The position numbers and the translations under genes are program-made. Positions 1 to 11,838 of a stretch of DNA of 64,000 bases are shown one piece after another; the stretch's first letter is position 1; each line of letters starts with the position of its first letter. The notes beneath the pieces are model-generated. The model did not search any database. It was not told the origin of the DNA and saw only the letters and a list, made by a program, of their open reading frames with translations. The stretch is from Apostichopus japonicus (taxonomy: Eukaryota; Echinodermata; Holothuroidea; Aspidochirotida; Stichopodidae): the NCBI RefSeq assembly GCF_037975245.1, contig NC_092574.1, forward strand, positions 23,871,713 to 23,935,712, in the 5' to 3' direction.

Positions 1-629
1 CCCATTTTGTAAGTATTGATCTCTAAATATCATGGGGATATGTGCCTAAATTAGTTTTTCCTTTACATTGTACAATAAGTAGTCAGTCTACTTCATCCCA
101 AAAGGCTGGAAAAATTCAATCTATCCTCTCTCCCAACAATCTCCGATGACGAGTTACTTTCAACGAGGTACTGCCAGTCCTATGTACAGAGTTACCAAAT
201 TTTATCCGAAGATATTGGGACAAGTTTCAACCTGGAGGAGAGGGAAGGGGGTTTAGGTCAAGGGTTCCCTTCATAGGTTTAGAAAATATTGATTTTGAGG
301 ACTACCTACACTGATCTCAATGGTAGTGGCCAAACTCCCAACTTAAAAGTGAGAATATACTTTATGGCAATATATATCTCAAACTGCTGAATGTCCATTA
401 TAGCAAAGTTGGCAACCAAATGGCTAAATCACCTTTGAGATTGTTGAGAAATATTTCTTGGTTAGCACTAGCTGGACTAGACAGCATGAACCATATCAGT
501 TTACAAGTGCCAATTTCTTTTTGTTTCCAACTATATCCAATGGCATAAAATTTTCAGCCATTTTCCAAATGTAGTCAACTCTGATTAAACCAAGCACTGA
601 CCCCACCATGACTGTTCATATTATATTAC
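1..629. other. Intron 2 of PCF11 (no further exon seen)
   Basis: This stretch lies downstream, in transcript sense, of PCF11 exon 2. I looked on the minus strand for the continuation of the CTD-interacting domain (the conserved stretch around LFKLR and TW) and found none, so the next exon is probably beyond the left edge of the window. No other gene, RNA or repeat was recognised. Confidence 0.5.
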
Positions 630-758
630 CTGGGCAAATACTCCACTGAAATTCTGGACAAGGTTCTTCGTAAATAACCCCAGGTACGGTCCACCTTTGA
701 CATTCTTGATGATGGAATCCATGAGATAGACGACTGGTAATTTCTCAGTAGCTTGAGC
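630..758 (-). CDS. PCF11: PCF11 exon 2: second half of the CTD-interacting domain (partial gene)
   Basis: This 43-codon internal exon encodes residues about 52-94 of the pre-mRNA cleavage complex II protein Pcf11. The motif YLMDSIIKNV followed by FTKNLVQNF is the hallmark of the Pcf11 CTD-interacting domain (CID), which binds the phosphorylated C-terminal repeat of RNA polymerase II and couples transcription to 3'-end cleavage and termination in the nucleus. The exon is bounded on the minus strand by an acceptor (CTACACAG, just above 758) and a donor (CAG then GTAATA, just below 630). It is phase 0 at both ends and joins exon 1 at 3907-4059 to give a spacing identical to the vertebrate protein as I know it (LIE, eight residues, EKLPV). 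Later exons are outside the window. Orthology is from remembered family sequence, not a search. Confidence 0.85.
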
Positions 759-3700
759 CTGTGTAGGTAGAAGAATATTCAATGACCTTTCGTTCCCTTG
801 TAACTGGGGTGTTGTTTTCAAGGACATTTCCTTAGTCAACATTTTTTCCCTTCCTTCCCCGTTTTTTTTTTATGCTAAATAATGAGTATCAAGAATGGGT
901 TTATGAAAATTCAATATCCAGTTTTGGACACCAGTAGGCATTTACTGCACTCGACTAGTTGATTTTCATATTAATCTTACCATCTTGAAATATGAAATCA
1001 CAACCTATTTGGTTTTGTCATCTCAGATTCTTCCCTCTGCAAACTTCCTCAAATAGCCACTTTCTTTGAGCTATAATTCTTTTCTAAAGTTCAAAGGGGT
1101 CAAACAGAATATGAGACGCAAGTGATGTTTTAGAAATTTTGCTGTTTGCGACCACACATTGTTTATATTAATGTGCCACACCCTTTTTTTCTACCCAATA
1201 ATTCTTGCCATGCAAATAGCAACACAAATGTCTAATGCCTTCAAAGCTGCTCTTCAAGACTATAAGACCATCTACTCCAATTCCTTCTTAGTCATGTTTG
1301 CAAGTTTCATGCCTCAAGGACAGGATCTTTGACTTGAAATATTGGTAGAAATCTCCATCAATCCAAACAGCGAAGCCTTTATATGTAAAGGTGCCACGTC
1401 TTCATCCTGGTTTCTTCTTGATGTGCGTTATATGCAAGAACAACAACTTAGTGAGGGTCCTTTATTTGCAGATCCAGTTTGCACATTGCCATTTCAAGTT
1501 TTTGTTCATTGGGACAAAGAGTTGGGTACTTCTGTACAAGAAACAGCAAGGCAGAGTTCAGACTTCTAAGTATTAGAAGCAGTGCCAAAAGACTTTCCCT
1601 GGATAGCGAGTGTAGAGGATGGCAATCAGAAACAAAATTCCTGTTCATAGACATGTAATACGGCAGTTCCAGCCTTATCAGTTTAAGGTCTTTTGTATTT
1701 ACAGAAGAATGGGACAAATAGTTCACATCACCCACTACACTCTAGAGCCGGAGAAAGTATGTTTGTTATATGACCTCTACTAGCAGTTGAAAACCAGCAG
1801 AGAGAGACCAATGCAATGGTAAATTACACATATATATTTCTTCATACATCATAGTATAACAAGGTATTAAATGAACATTCCATAATACAATCTTATTCAC
1901 ATAGTCCCTTCAGAGAAGAAAAGAGATTTGGCAAATGATCAATGAATTTATTTAGAATATAAAGCTACTGCCATACACTGGGCTTTTACATCTTATCTTC
2001 ACACATAGTACAAAGTACATAGTACAAAATCTATGCATGCTATGTACTGGTTCCAAAATGCAGAGCTTCCATATCACTGACCACATGCAAAGTGACAAAG
2101 CAATCAACAGAAACTTATTAAAAGCCCTCCTTGTCAGATTTCATCATTACAGGCATAGCAAGTACAGATGCAAATAACATAGCTGTGGACACACTGAGAC
2201 AAGATGACTGTGTGCATAGGCACCTTCAACTGAAGAAGTTATTTTTAGGTGACGGTCCTGTAATTGACAATTTCCTATTACTGATATGTAAATTTTGTGA
2301 TAACAAAGTGGGAACAATCTTACAAAAAATCACAAATATGCACTGGTAAACTAAGACTTGTTAGCAAAAGGCAGATGACCTTCTGTATCAAAATGTTTAG
2401 GGCATTTTTATTAACAAATTTCAGGAAGCTGAAAGTTTGCAATAAAGATAAAACCTTGTTTATGAGAAACTACAGTTCTAATCCAACATGTTGCTAGGAC
2501 AATCTCTCTTATTGCAGAGTATCTAACGGGCGACACAGATTCCTGTAATTCAGTTAACTGTTAACAACTGAGCTCACCTAGGCCTAAGAAATCCTACTGT
2601 TGACTTCAATCAATGACATTAAGTGATCACTTTTGTTCAATTATAACAATAATTTGATGGCAAGACTGTAGTACTCCAACACTTTTGTGATGAAACCTTT
2701 TGTAAGAACAGCTCATTTGTTTGATTCTGAACGACAGCCAACAAATGACAATGAAGGCACGATGGTATATGTTAACTACATAAATGTTGATGTATAGGGC
2801 AGCAGTGACGGGTATTGCTCTATTTTGCTCTGGGGTTAAATACTTTCCGCAACTATGTGATTTCACAGATGTCTTGATAAGATCCCACCAGAAATAACCA
2901 ATATTCCTGCTTGAAGGAACAATTTCACTGACATCACACATGGACAGTTTACTAATTCTGATAAATGGTTGAAATAATTCATGGAAGCCACATAATAGAG
3001 AAATTATGTTCTGCTGTACAACTTTCATGCCTAGCCTGAAGGTAATTTTCATCGAGATGGTAATTTAAAGTTTAAGTTTATATTGCAAAAGTGCTTAGCC
3101 TAGGCTACATTTTGAAGTTGATTTTCAAACAGGGGTTTTATGTGTTGATCACAGCAGCTAAGAATGTTTTTTACATAGTATGCAAAGTTTGAGGTCATGT
3201 AAAGTTTAAGTATGAAATCACCGTCTGAATTGTTATTACTATTCTAACCTAGGCTGAACGAAAGGGGTGGGACAGGAAAGTTGGATAGTAACTGGGTGGT
3301 AACATCAAACCTATTGATAACAAGTAGAAGTTTGCTTTACTAAGCTAGAACTATTAAGATTTGCCTTGGGATGAAGTCCATTAGTTTTCATCACATCATT
3401 GTAAATGAACATACCATTGCAAACTAGATGTGCAGTATTTGCATATGAGGGCTTAGGGGCTAACACAGTTGTAAAAACTAATGAAGCTATTCTTTTGCAT
3501 AGCTTCAAACATGATATAGACAAGGAATTATTGTGATCATATTCTGCTGTAACGTCATACGCACATATTACTGAACATCCAAACTTGTAATGATACATTC
3601 AACAACAATGACAAGACGACCACTACAGTACTGGTGTAGTCTAACGCTCTCATTGTGATCGACAGCTGTAGCACGACACTGTCATGTAACGCGTCGACGG

Positions 3701-3906
3701 GTCGTGTAGACCTGTTCCGGCAAGTCCTACTGTACTGCACTAGCCTAGGCTCTAGCCTACCATGTGAAAATTCACAGGCTAGGCTAAGGCTTACGTGCCC
3801 TAGCCTAGATATCGTAAAATTAAAAAGAAAAATTAATTAAACATTAGAGTGTTCATGTAACTGGATCGGTGATAAACTATTAATATTTCTGGCAACTTCT
3901 AGCGAC
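759..3906 (-). other. Intron 1 of PCF11
   Basis: This intron of about 3.1 kb separates the two PCF11 coding exons. It contains several open frames of 60-141 codons, the longest at 2627-3052 on the minus strand, but none shows recognisable domains or sensible splice flanks, so they are treated as chance. Tracts of the type tagcctaggc cluster near 3700-3830. No mobile element boundaries were recognised. Confidence 0.55.
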
Positions 3907-4059
3907 CTTTTGCATTCTTTTCTCGATCAATCGAACGATATGAACGGCGTGTTCCTTGTTCTCATCGGCTAGCATCGTCAACATATTGATGAGCGGTTTA
4001 CTGTTGATCTTCAGGTCTTCTAAAGACGCTTCGTAGTCTTGGCACACCACCGCTGCCAT
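3907..4059 (-). CDS. PCF11: PCF11 exon 1: start codon and first half of the CTD-interacting domain
   Basis: The exon has 51 codons beginning with MAAVVCQDYEASLEDL. The following segment NSKPLINMLTMLADEN aligns with the N-terminus of metazoan Pcf11 (a DYxSSLEDL and NSKPxINMLTxLAEEN pattern), which begins the CID fold that binds the RNA polymerase II CTD. The start at 4059 is the first ATG in frame and lies one or two residues upstream of the conserved block. The vertebrate protein has a slightly longer N-terminus. The exon must end after 3907 to keep the length of the family and the phase-0 join to exon 2. The donor this implies reads AAG then GTCGCT, which is weak. The gene points left, and its promoter should lie in 4060-4990. 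Only the first 94 residues of a protein usually far longer than 1000 residues are present. Confidence 0.85.
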
Positions 4060-4990
4060 TTTGATTGTGTTCCAGAGGCTGTATTTTGGTTGAATTAAAA
4101 ATTACATGGCAATTCAAATGTCATTTAGTCGGAGTTGACAATTATTTTCCTGCAACAGTTTTGGGAGCGCCAGTCTCTTCTCGATGGTTCTTCTTTGGAG
4201 TACACATAGTTGCGCATTTGATTAGCTGTAAATATGTACTGTGCACTATATCTATTAACATGTCGTGGTGCCCATATCAGTCAGCAGGTCTAGCGTATGT
4301 TACATAGTTCAACGAAGGGTTGAGAATTACAATTGAATCTGATTGGCCCATTGCAATAACCAAATCTAGGGGACTTAACAGCTATAGTTCACCTGTATAA
4401 GACAAAAAATACAATTTAACCAAAAATATGTAACTTAAATATTAGAAATAATTATATAAAGACAATAAAATTACTTTTATTACAGAATTTAACATTTTTT
4501 GCATATTTGATACCAAATAAATTGAGTTCTGATGAATATCATTTAACCAATCAACGATCTCGTATTTCACAAACATTTAGAACTGAGCTACGGCGGTCGT
4601 GTAGGTGAATTATTTGTAGCATTGGACATGGCTTAGTAGAATTGAACAATTGTTTCATATGTGTGTGGGTGAAAGGCTCAACTGTTGTTATTAAGCCGAT
4701 ACCAAGAAATTAATGAAGTTTTTATAGCTCTGGTATGGTATGGAGAATGCATTTGGGTGAATACCAAAGAACTATACCAATACAACTGCACAATGGCACG
4801 CCGTTTGTTCCTACCATATTTTAATCTTTCTTATATTTTCAACGTCGATGACATTTACATTTTTTGTCGTCTTGCGTAATATGTTTTCAGTTTCGACACA
4901 TCCCGATCGCCAACTTCTGTCTAAGTCTCCGATCAGAAAGCATCAAAAGCATAGGCGTAGCTAGAGAAAACTTCGTGTTTTTATTTCTCA
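4060..4990. other. Upstream region of PCF11 (5' UTR and promoter, inferred)
   Basis: The stretch between the PCF11 start codon and the first transposon of nest A. It should hold the PCF11 5' UTR and promoter, but no TATA box or other clear element stands out. AT-rich sequence at 4380-4530 has no coding signal. Confidence 0.35.
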
Positions 4991-5264
4991 ATGCTATTCA
5001 AGGGCGGCGAAAGCACTTTTAATCTAGGGGGGGGGGGGGCACCGACATCAAAGGGCACTTTGCAGAAATTCGATTGGACTGATGCTGCCTTATATTTAGT
5101 ACCCTTTATAACTCTCATTTGCGTATACACATCACTCCATCAACGCCCCCCCCCCCCCCTTGAAGGTAAATATGCATACTAGCACTGCAATAACCAATGT
5201 GCAAAATGGGAAACAAGGAACAAGTTTGCTTTTGAGACAAAATGAGGGGAAATCATGCTAGTTG

Positions 5265-6357
5265 CAGTGGCGGCGGAACCGGGGGGGGGGGGGCTTGGGG
5301 GGGCTCAGCCCCCCAATAAAAAAGTTGAGGGGGCAAATGCATGATAAGCCCCCCCAATATTTACCAAGGCTCCGAAACGTGCATCTGCCCATTTTTCAAT
5401 GCATACTTGTCGATCTGTCCGATGCACACGTATACTCTATAGGTGTAATAATTTAAGTAATTGCTGGGGGACCCTCGGCCCGTCCCCTGGCTATAGACCA
5501 CATTGTCACCCCAACCGCGTCTTCACGCCCCGTGAAAAGTGGAAGCAGTGAGTGTGAGTACCGGTAAGCGTAACACAATTTCGTCTTAGGCCAATGATTT
5601 TCCTCATTTCAGCCAGTTCTCCAACATCCCCTTACTTAGTGGCGGAGCGTCCATATATACAGTCAGGGGGCGGATACCCCCCCCCCCCCCCTGACGGACT
5701 CAAATGGACTGCTGGCGCCCTTTTCAGCTTTTCACTACTTTTTACTAATCGCGATTTTTGACTATTTTATTGCGCTCTCATATATACCTATTGACATTTG
5801 TCATATTCTGTTGGTGTAATTTTCCGACAAAATGGCGACGACACCTATTTATTCTCCATTTATCTGCAAGTTAGCAAGGCCCCGGAGAGGGTCATTTCCT
5901 GCAATCTAGGAAGTATCTTTACTCAAAAATTTTCTGTACGCTCCGCGCCAACCTGTGGTGGCGCTCCGCTTAGATAGTGTCGAAAGCGCCCCTACAGACC
6001 ATTCTTGCCCTCCCTGACCAATACTCTAGCTCCGCCACTGCCCTTACTACACTCAAAAACATCTTTGCGAGTACACTACGAGTAATAGCTACTCTCTTAA
6101 AAAAACATCGAATATACAAATTACAATGTTTTTACAGACTTTTACGTGCAATCTGAGAAATTGCAGGCTTGAGACCCATATTTTAGGGCTAGGTATTCGC
6201 AGCATTAAACACTCGGAAAGTGCCGTTTCTGGCCATCTGGGGGTTTGAAAAAACCCAAAATTTTCTTGTACGCTCCGCGCCAACCGATGGTGGCGCTCCG
6301 CTTAGATAGTCTCCACACATTAGCCCCCCCAATAATTTTTCCGTTCCGCCGCGCCTG
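5265..6357. mobile_element. hAT-like element inserted in the outer element of nest A
   Basis: The left end starts CAGTGGCGGCGGAAC and the right end ends GTTCCGCCGCGCCTG, matching at 13 of 15 terminal positions as an inverted repeat. A perfect 8-bp target duplication, gctagttg, lies at 5257-5264 and 6358-6365. The element is non-coding and poly-G rich, and contains the MITE at 5637-6040. Its right part includes the shared module described separately (about 6215-6312, minus orientation). Confidence 0.8.
5637..6040. mobile_element. hAT MITE (CAGTGGCGGAGC family), copy 1
   Basis: A 404-bp non-coding element whose ends read (C/T)AGTGGCGGAGC and GCTCCGCCACTG. The first base is T where the other copy has C. 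A perfect 8-bp target duplication, cccttact, lies at 5629-5636 and 6041-6048. The internal sequence is nearly the same as the copy at 12121-12511, including the shared hairpin module. It is the youngest layer on this side of nest A. Confidence 0.88.
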
Positions 6358-6548
6358 GCTAGTTGCTAAAGTAGGAATCTTCCGAATTAGAGTTTATTCT
6401 TGTTAATATCTTAACAATTTTTTTTGTATTTTTTGTATGAACGACTATCTGAGCGGAGCCCCACCATCAGTTGGCGCGGAGAGTACAAGATAATTTGTGG
6501 TTTTACAAACCCCTCAGATGGCCGGAAACGGCCCTTCCCGAGTGTTCA

Positions 6549-7324
6549 CAGGGGCGTAGCGAGCGGGGGGGTGTGGGGGGGGGGGTGTCACACCCCCCCA
6601 ATAATTTGGTCGCTGTCGGCAAATTTTGGGTCTGTCGGCAAAAGGAGAAAAGGTGAAGAGAGCGGAAGGGGAAGAAAGAAGGAAAGCTGAATAGAGAAAG
6701 GGAGAACGGGAGCTTCTTCCGTCCCAAATTTGACTTAAAATATGCACCAGATTGCATCTAAGGACGTTTCAAAACTAAAAATTTTCCAAAGGGGAGGGGT
6801 AGACCCCCTAACCTTAGACCCCTCCCCCATTTCAGTCACCACTTCCAGATCCGTCGGCAAATCAAATTTGACTTAAAATATGCACCAGATTGCATCTAAG
6901 GACGTTTCAAAACTAAAAATTTTCCAAAGGGGAGGGGGACACCCCCTCCCCTTAGACCCCTCCCCCATTTCAGTCACCACTTCCAGATCCGTCGGCAAAT
7001 CAAATTTGACTTAAAATATACACCAGATTGCATCTAAGGACGTTTCAAAACTAAAAATTTTCCAAAGGGGAGGGGTAGACCCCCTAACCTTAGACCCCTC
7101 CCCCATTTCAGTCACCACTTCCAGATCCGTCGGCAATTGAAATTTGACTTAAAATATACACCAGTTTGCATCTAAGGACGTTTCAAATCTAAAAAATTGC
7201 CAAAGGGGAGGGGACACCCCCTCCCCTTAGACCCCTCCCCCATTTCAGTCACCACTTCCAGATCCGTCGGCAAATCAAATTCTCCACACCCCCCCCCAAC
7301 AAAAAAACATTCGCTACGCCCCTG
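6549..7324. mobile_element. hAT-like element with internal tandem repeat, in the outer element of nest A
   Basis: A perfect 14-bp terminal inverted repeat (CAGGGGCGTAGCGA / TCGCTACGCCCCTG) is flanked by a perfect 8-bp duplication, agtgttca, at 6541-6548 and 7325-7332. The body is mainly four tandem copies of a unit of about 137 bp. No transposase is present. It inserted independently of the element at 5265-6357. Confidence 0.85.
6725..7275. repeat. Tandem repeat, four units of about 137 bp
   Basis: Each unit starts near atttgacttaaaatat (about 6726, 6865, 7002 and 7141), passes through a purine-rich block (aaaggggagggg) and ends ccagatccgtcggcaa. Units differ by small indels and single bases, so the array has diverged since it formed. 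The array lies wholly inside the hAT-like element at 6549-7324. Related sequence recurs near 56130-56210 and 63520-63620. Confidence 0.85.
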
Positions 7325-7470
7325 AGTGTTCATTCTGGTTCCCTGGCTGCTTACTTGAGACACCTCAATTTTTATGTAGAAAAGGGCACATTTTTAACCT
7401 GAGGAAAAGTGGGGGGGGGGGGTACGTGCCCCCTGTGCCCCCCCCCGGTTCCGCCGCCCTTGATGCTATT

Positions 7471-8971
7471 GTAGGGGAAACTGCAGGTACAACTTATCTT
7501 CTACATAAACATATTTTTATGACAATTTTTTAAATATATATTTGGGGGGGATATTCTTGGGCTTCCGGGTCCCATGGCTCAGCCACTGATTTAATGTACA
7601 AACAAAGTCAGTAAATAGTTATTCCCGGCGCAACAGAACTTCATACAGTCATATATTCTCTGCTAGATATTCAAATATGGTCACCTTGGGTCAAAATTCT
7701 TAAACTGTTTTTATTACAACCTTCGAGGAAATTTTCCTCACTGGGGCATTCAATCATTTTGTGTGTTCCTTAAATATGTCTGAGACCAATTCGGAGAGTA
7801 AACACCTCCAGGAATGTACTTTTTGAAAACTTCAAGCAATTATAGCATGCTATTATTTGGGGCCTGTACCGACTAGCTGAAGGCAGAACGTGTAAGATAA
7901 TCACGAAATTCATGAATACAACGAAAACATTATTCGAAAATTTTGCAAATGTTAATGAACCTTCCAAATGTACTAGATACAATATATATAAGGGCATATC
8001 AATTGAGTTAACATTGACTTGATCGCGCTGGATTGCACTTACAATTTTTTATTAACAAGAAACGTTGTCTTTTAACTTATACCACCTCGAGCAGAAAGTG
8101 AGACAGAGGATACACGTTTCAGCCTAAACAACAAGACCTTTTTCGGTCGGGACTATGACAGTTTTGTTTTTATTATTATTACAAACCTTTGGGGTTTATC
8201 TCTATTTTCGTCGTTCAGTGCTGTAATGTTGGTGCAATTTCACGGTATCAATTTGTTCCAAATTCCTACATATATCTATTTATAATGAAATCTTAGCATT
8301 TTGAGATGTAGCTTTGATATCGTGACTTCAAAATTATGTATACGAACTATACGGGAATTGCTTACAGCCCTTTTCCAGAGTCCAATCCTCAAAGGCCGGG
8401 TATAAATAGCAGTGCTGTTGTAGATAAGGGCTACGGCGATTACACAATTACGATTACGCGATTATGCAGGCTGTATGTTCAGAACTCGGATTCGATTGTC
8501 AAAATACTTGCATTTGTATTCGATTTGGACGAGTATAGTTAGAAACATTATTTATGTTAATCGGACGCTACAATCAGCAGGAAGTCGCATAAATTTGGTC
8601 TGTATATAGGCCCTAGACCTGTACCCCACATGCAAGATCGCACATGTAGCTTGGTGTACTACCACGTACATAGAGGCAGAACAACAATACTTTAACAGTG
8701 CCAGCCGGCAAGGGTCAAGTCGAGGCCCTTGTTTTATGGGTTCTCGAACATTATGAGACACAAAAATAAAAGGAAAGGCCGGGGAGACATTTAATTCGTC
8801 ATAGAGAAATCTGTTACCGAATATCCGTTTCAATAAACGATTTTTTAGGGTGTGGTAAATTATCCACCGATAGAAAGCTATATATGAATGAGACCTTTAT
8901 CATGTAATCCACTGCGCGCCTGTAAACGAAGCCGTATACGGCTATACAGTAAATTTAAGCTGCCTTGCTCA
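7471..8971. other. Intergenic, nothing recognised
   Basis: AT-rich sequence between nest A and the palindromic MITE at 8972. Short open frames occur (for example 8336-8542 plus and 8552-8833 minus), but they lack domain similarity and splice context. No RNA gene or element boundary was recognised. Confidence 0.5.
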
Positions 8972-9346
8972 CCCAGGTAGCAAGCCCATATTGAGCCCAT
9001 ATGGGATTTACCTGGGTGACCTAGGAATGGGCTAACCCATATTCAGCGCATATATTTCCCAAATAAGTAGCCCAAAAGGGCCCCAGATGAACCCTACATT
9101 ATCAGCCCATACTAAGCCCACATATGATTCATATATATATAATCCTATATTAATTATTAACCAATTAGTTGCCCACGTGGGCCCCATTTCTATACAACAT
9201 GGGCTATCGGGCTAATTAACCCATATGGGTCCCATATGAATCTTTGGTGCAAAATTTAATGGGGCCTATGTGTTACATCCCACGTGGGACCCATATCTTG
9301 GCCCATATGCATCCCATATGATACCCATGTGGGCTTGCTACCTGGG
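8972..9346. mobile_element. Palindrome-rich MITE with 17-bp terminal inverted repeats
   Basis: The ends are perfect inverted repeats: cccaggtagcaagccca on the left and its inverse on the right, 375 bp apart. The interior is dominated by repeated, self-complementary words of the cccatatggg and agcccatat type, so the whole element can fold extensively on itself. It has no coding capacity. A convincing target duplication was not found, so the superfamily is left open. Confidence 0.7.
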
Positions 9347-10631
9347 CACTTGAATTGAGGCAGAGCCGGGGCGCAAGGAATTAATTAAAGGGGGGGGGGG
9401 AAGACTCGCGCAAAAAGAAACGTCTAATGTCGGTAATCTGACCTAGTTTCGAATGAGGTGTAACGAAAGTTTTAGACACCACCATCGATCCCAGAAAATA
9501 AGCACAGAGCTTGCTACCTTCGGTAATTAGATACTAGTGTAGGCTACTGTCAGTACATATATACAGCTGCGGTCAATACCCACAGCACAGTGTACAAACG
9601 ATACAGCCAAGGACATCTCATGATGATGTCCAGCTAAAGATAACAATGTATCACGTTTAGTTTCATCATGGAGCTATAAACAGAGCTCCATGGTTTCATT
9701 ACTGTCTGCATTTTGTAGCGACAAGCAGAAAAGTTCACTTGCAAGCAGGGGCGTCAATCCGATTTGAAAAGTGGTGGGGGACGTAATCGATTCGAGTTTT
9801 GCGGCCGTAAGTACTATCAGAGCCGCATATAGAGATCTCTATATAAGGCTCTGAGTACTATCTAAGCGGAGCGCCACCATCGGTTGGCCCGCAGCGTGCC
9901 AAGAAAATTTCAGATTTCAATACCTGCCAGATCGCTGGAGATGGCACTTGTCAGGCTGGATAGCAGCCATCTAGTTGCGTGATATCGGGTGAAAATTACA
10001 AATTCGTCACTCAGGAAATCTGCAATAAAGTTCATGCGACCTTCATTTTTGGTGGATTATTTCTTTTATTAGTGATTCCAATTGACATGAACATTAGAAC
10101 CCAGTGCAAGTTGACAAATGATGTGGCGAACTGGAACCCCAGCCCCATTATGCCCTAGGATAGAATACCCCTCAATTGTTCGAACCCATGACAACTAACA
10201 ATCTGTGAATAAATTTTATCGTCAGACTTAGAAAAGGTCCCATGTGAGTGGGGGGCTAAAGTGATGAGGGCATCCAAATAAATCAGTGGTTGTTCGTTGG
10301 AGTCCTCACGCAAGTTACCTCGGTTGCTAGGTGGATCTGCATCTGGTAATCGGGTGAATTCTGATCGGAGCGTACTATGTAACCACCGTGTACCAAGGAA
10401 CGTAGCTAATGCCTGATGATTGAGGGGGGGGGGTGTATTTGAAAATCCAACTGGATGGGTTTAAGCCAGAAAATTCCGACTGCTGCTTTGTACCCCCCCC
10501 CCACCCTCGCGCTACTCGTCAACGATAGGGTCAGTGTCAGTCAGACACCCAATCTTTCGCGACTGCACTTTTGTTCCGAACTTTTTTTCGATACATTTGT
10601 ACCCACTGTGGCACTCATTTCACAAATTTAT

Positions 10632-10990
10632 TAGCCCCCCCCCCACCCCAACCAAATATTTTTGTGAAATTTCGGTCAAAACGCTGATAAATTTTCGGGC
10701 ACCTACTGAAAGAAAGATAATTTGCAACGTGTTTTTCAGTAGTTAAACTTATATTATTATTACCATTAATATTGTAACGACTTTCAAATAATTGTAACCA
10801 ATATGGAAGGGTAATAAGACGGAAATGATTGTATGCTATTTGCATGCGATGTAAAAACCGATGCATGTCTATATAATATGCATTAACATGTGGAACGCGC
10901 GCGTAGCGCGCGACAAATTTTGGTTATATTTTTCGGGCAAGTCGTTACAACCCCCCCCCCCCCCAAATCAAATTGGCTCCTACGCCTATG
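10632..10990. mobile_element. Truncated copy of the CATAGGCGTAGGAG hAT-like family
   Basis: The right end (ggctcctacgcctatg) and the poly-C tract before it match the right end of the complete element at 11839-12806, as does the stretch around aactgaaagaaagataatttgca and the TAT-rich part. The left terminal repeat is missing, and no target duplication was found. Confidence 0.6.
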
Positions 10991-11838
10991 ACGGTAGTTC
11001 TATTAGGCATTTTTTAATTGGAGTATTCAAAATCATACGAAGTTTTGTACGGTGGAGTATAAGAATCGCGAGATACAATTTCTCAAAGTGGCAAGGCAAA
11101 CGTGGTAAATATGACAGATTAAAGGTAAATTTTGACCGACATTTTTCAATTTTTAGGTCATGCACAATCACAGGAATAAATGAATAGGCCAAGATAAACT
11201 AGAGTGCGACAGTCGGAAATTCCGACTGTCGCACTCCAATTTTCCAACTATCGTCAGTTTGACCAAGTTTGGGGTGAGACACTCACACACCCCCCTCTAG
11301 CGACGTCCCTGTGTGTACCCAGTGTTCTCACTGTGGAGTAAACTCCGGTATCACTTAACAACAAGGTAACATGGGATGCGCTGCCACGGAATATGCTCCA
11401 TATTTCATTTCTCCAATATTAGGGAACGGGCACCGTCTTTGAAACACCATCTACAACTAAACAACCACTATGTACAAGCTTTGGCTCTAGCTATGAAGTG
11501 CTGTCTCTTATGATAATGACGGAGCGCATTATAGTTTTCAACTGGAATCGCCCGAAGATGCGGCGTCTGTAATCCGAGGAACCAACGAACTTAACTCCTC
11601 AGGCTTCAACTGGGCTAGACGATCGCGGTGAATATAGCACACTATCACATGGTTCAGCCTCTGTTGAGTCATGGTGCTCCGTATAGCCATGTCTTCAAAC
11701 GCCTCAAAGCATTAAAAGATCTCTCGGCTTCCGTCGAACTGGCGGAGGAGACGAGGAGCAACCACAAGAGAGCTTCGACTTCACCAAACATAGCCCGTAC
11801 CGCTGGGTTCATCAACCTGAATATTTGTCTATACCCTT

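Larger units (their letters stand above)
4999..7462. mobile_element. Outer hAT-like non-autonomous element of nest A
   Basis: The left end begins CAAGGGCGGCG and the right end is the inverse (CGCCGCCCTTG), an 11-bp perfect terminal inverted repeat. The element is flanked by a perfect 8-bp direct repeat, atgctatt, at 4991-4998 and 7463-7470. An 8-bp target duplication together with a CA-starting terminal repeat is the signature of the hAT superfamily. There is no transposase frame, so it is non-autonomous. Subtracting the elements inserted in it leaves about 580 bp of its own sequence. G- and C-homopolymers occur near both ends. Confidence 0.8.

Noticed and set aside
2627..3052. 141-codon minus-strand open frame in PCF11 intron 1
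   Set aside because: It has no recognisable domain, its composition is unlike the real exons, and it lies wholly within an intron between matched exons. Treated as chance.
6503..6757. Proline- and arginine-rich minus-strand open frames over 6503-6757
   Set aside because: They run across G/C homopolymers and the end of a hAT-like element. The frames are explained by low complexity.
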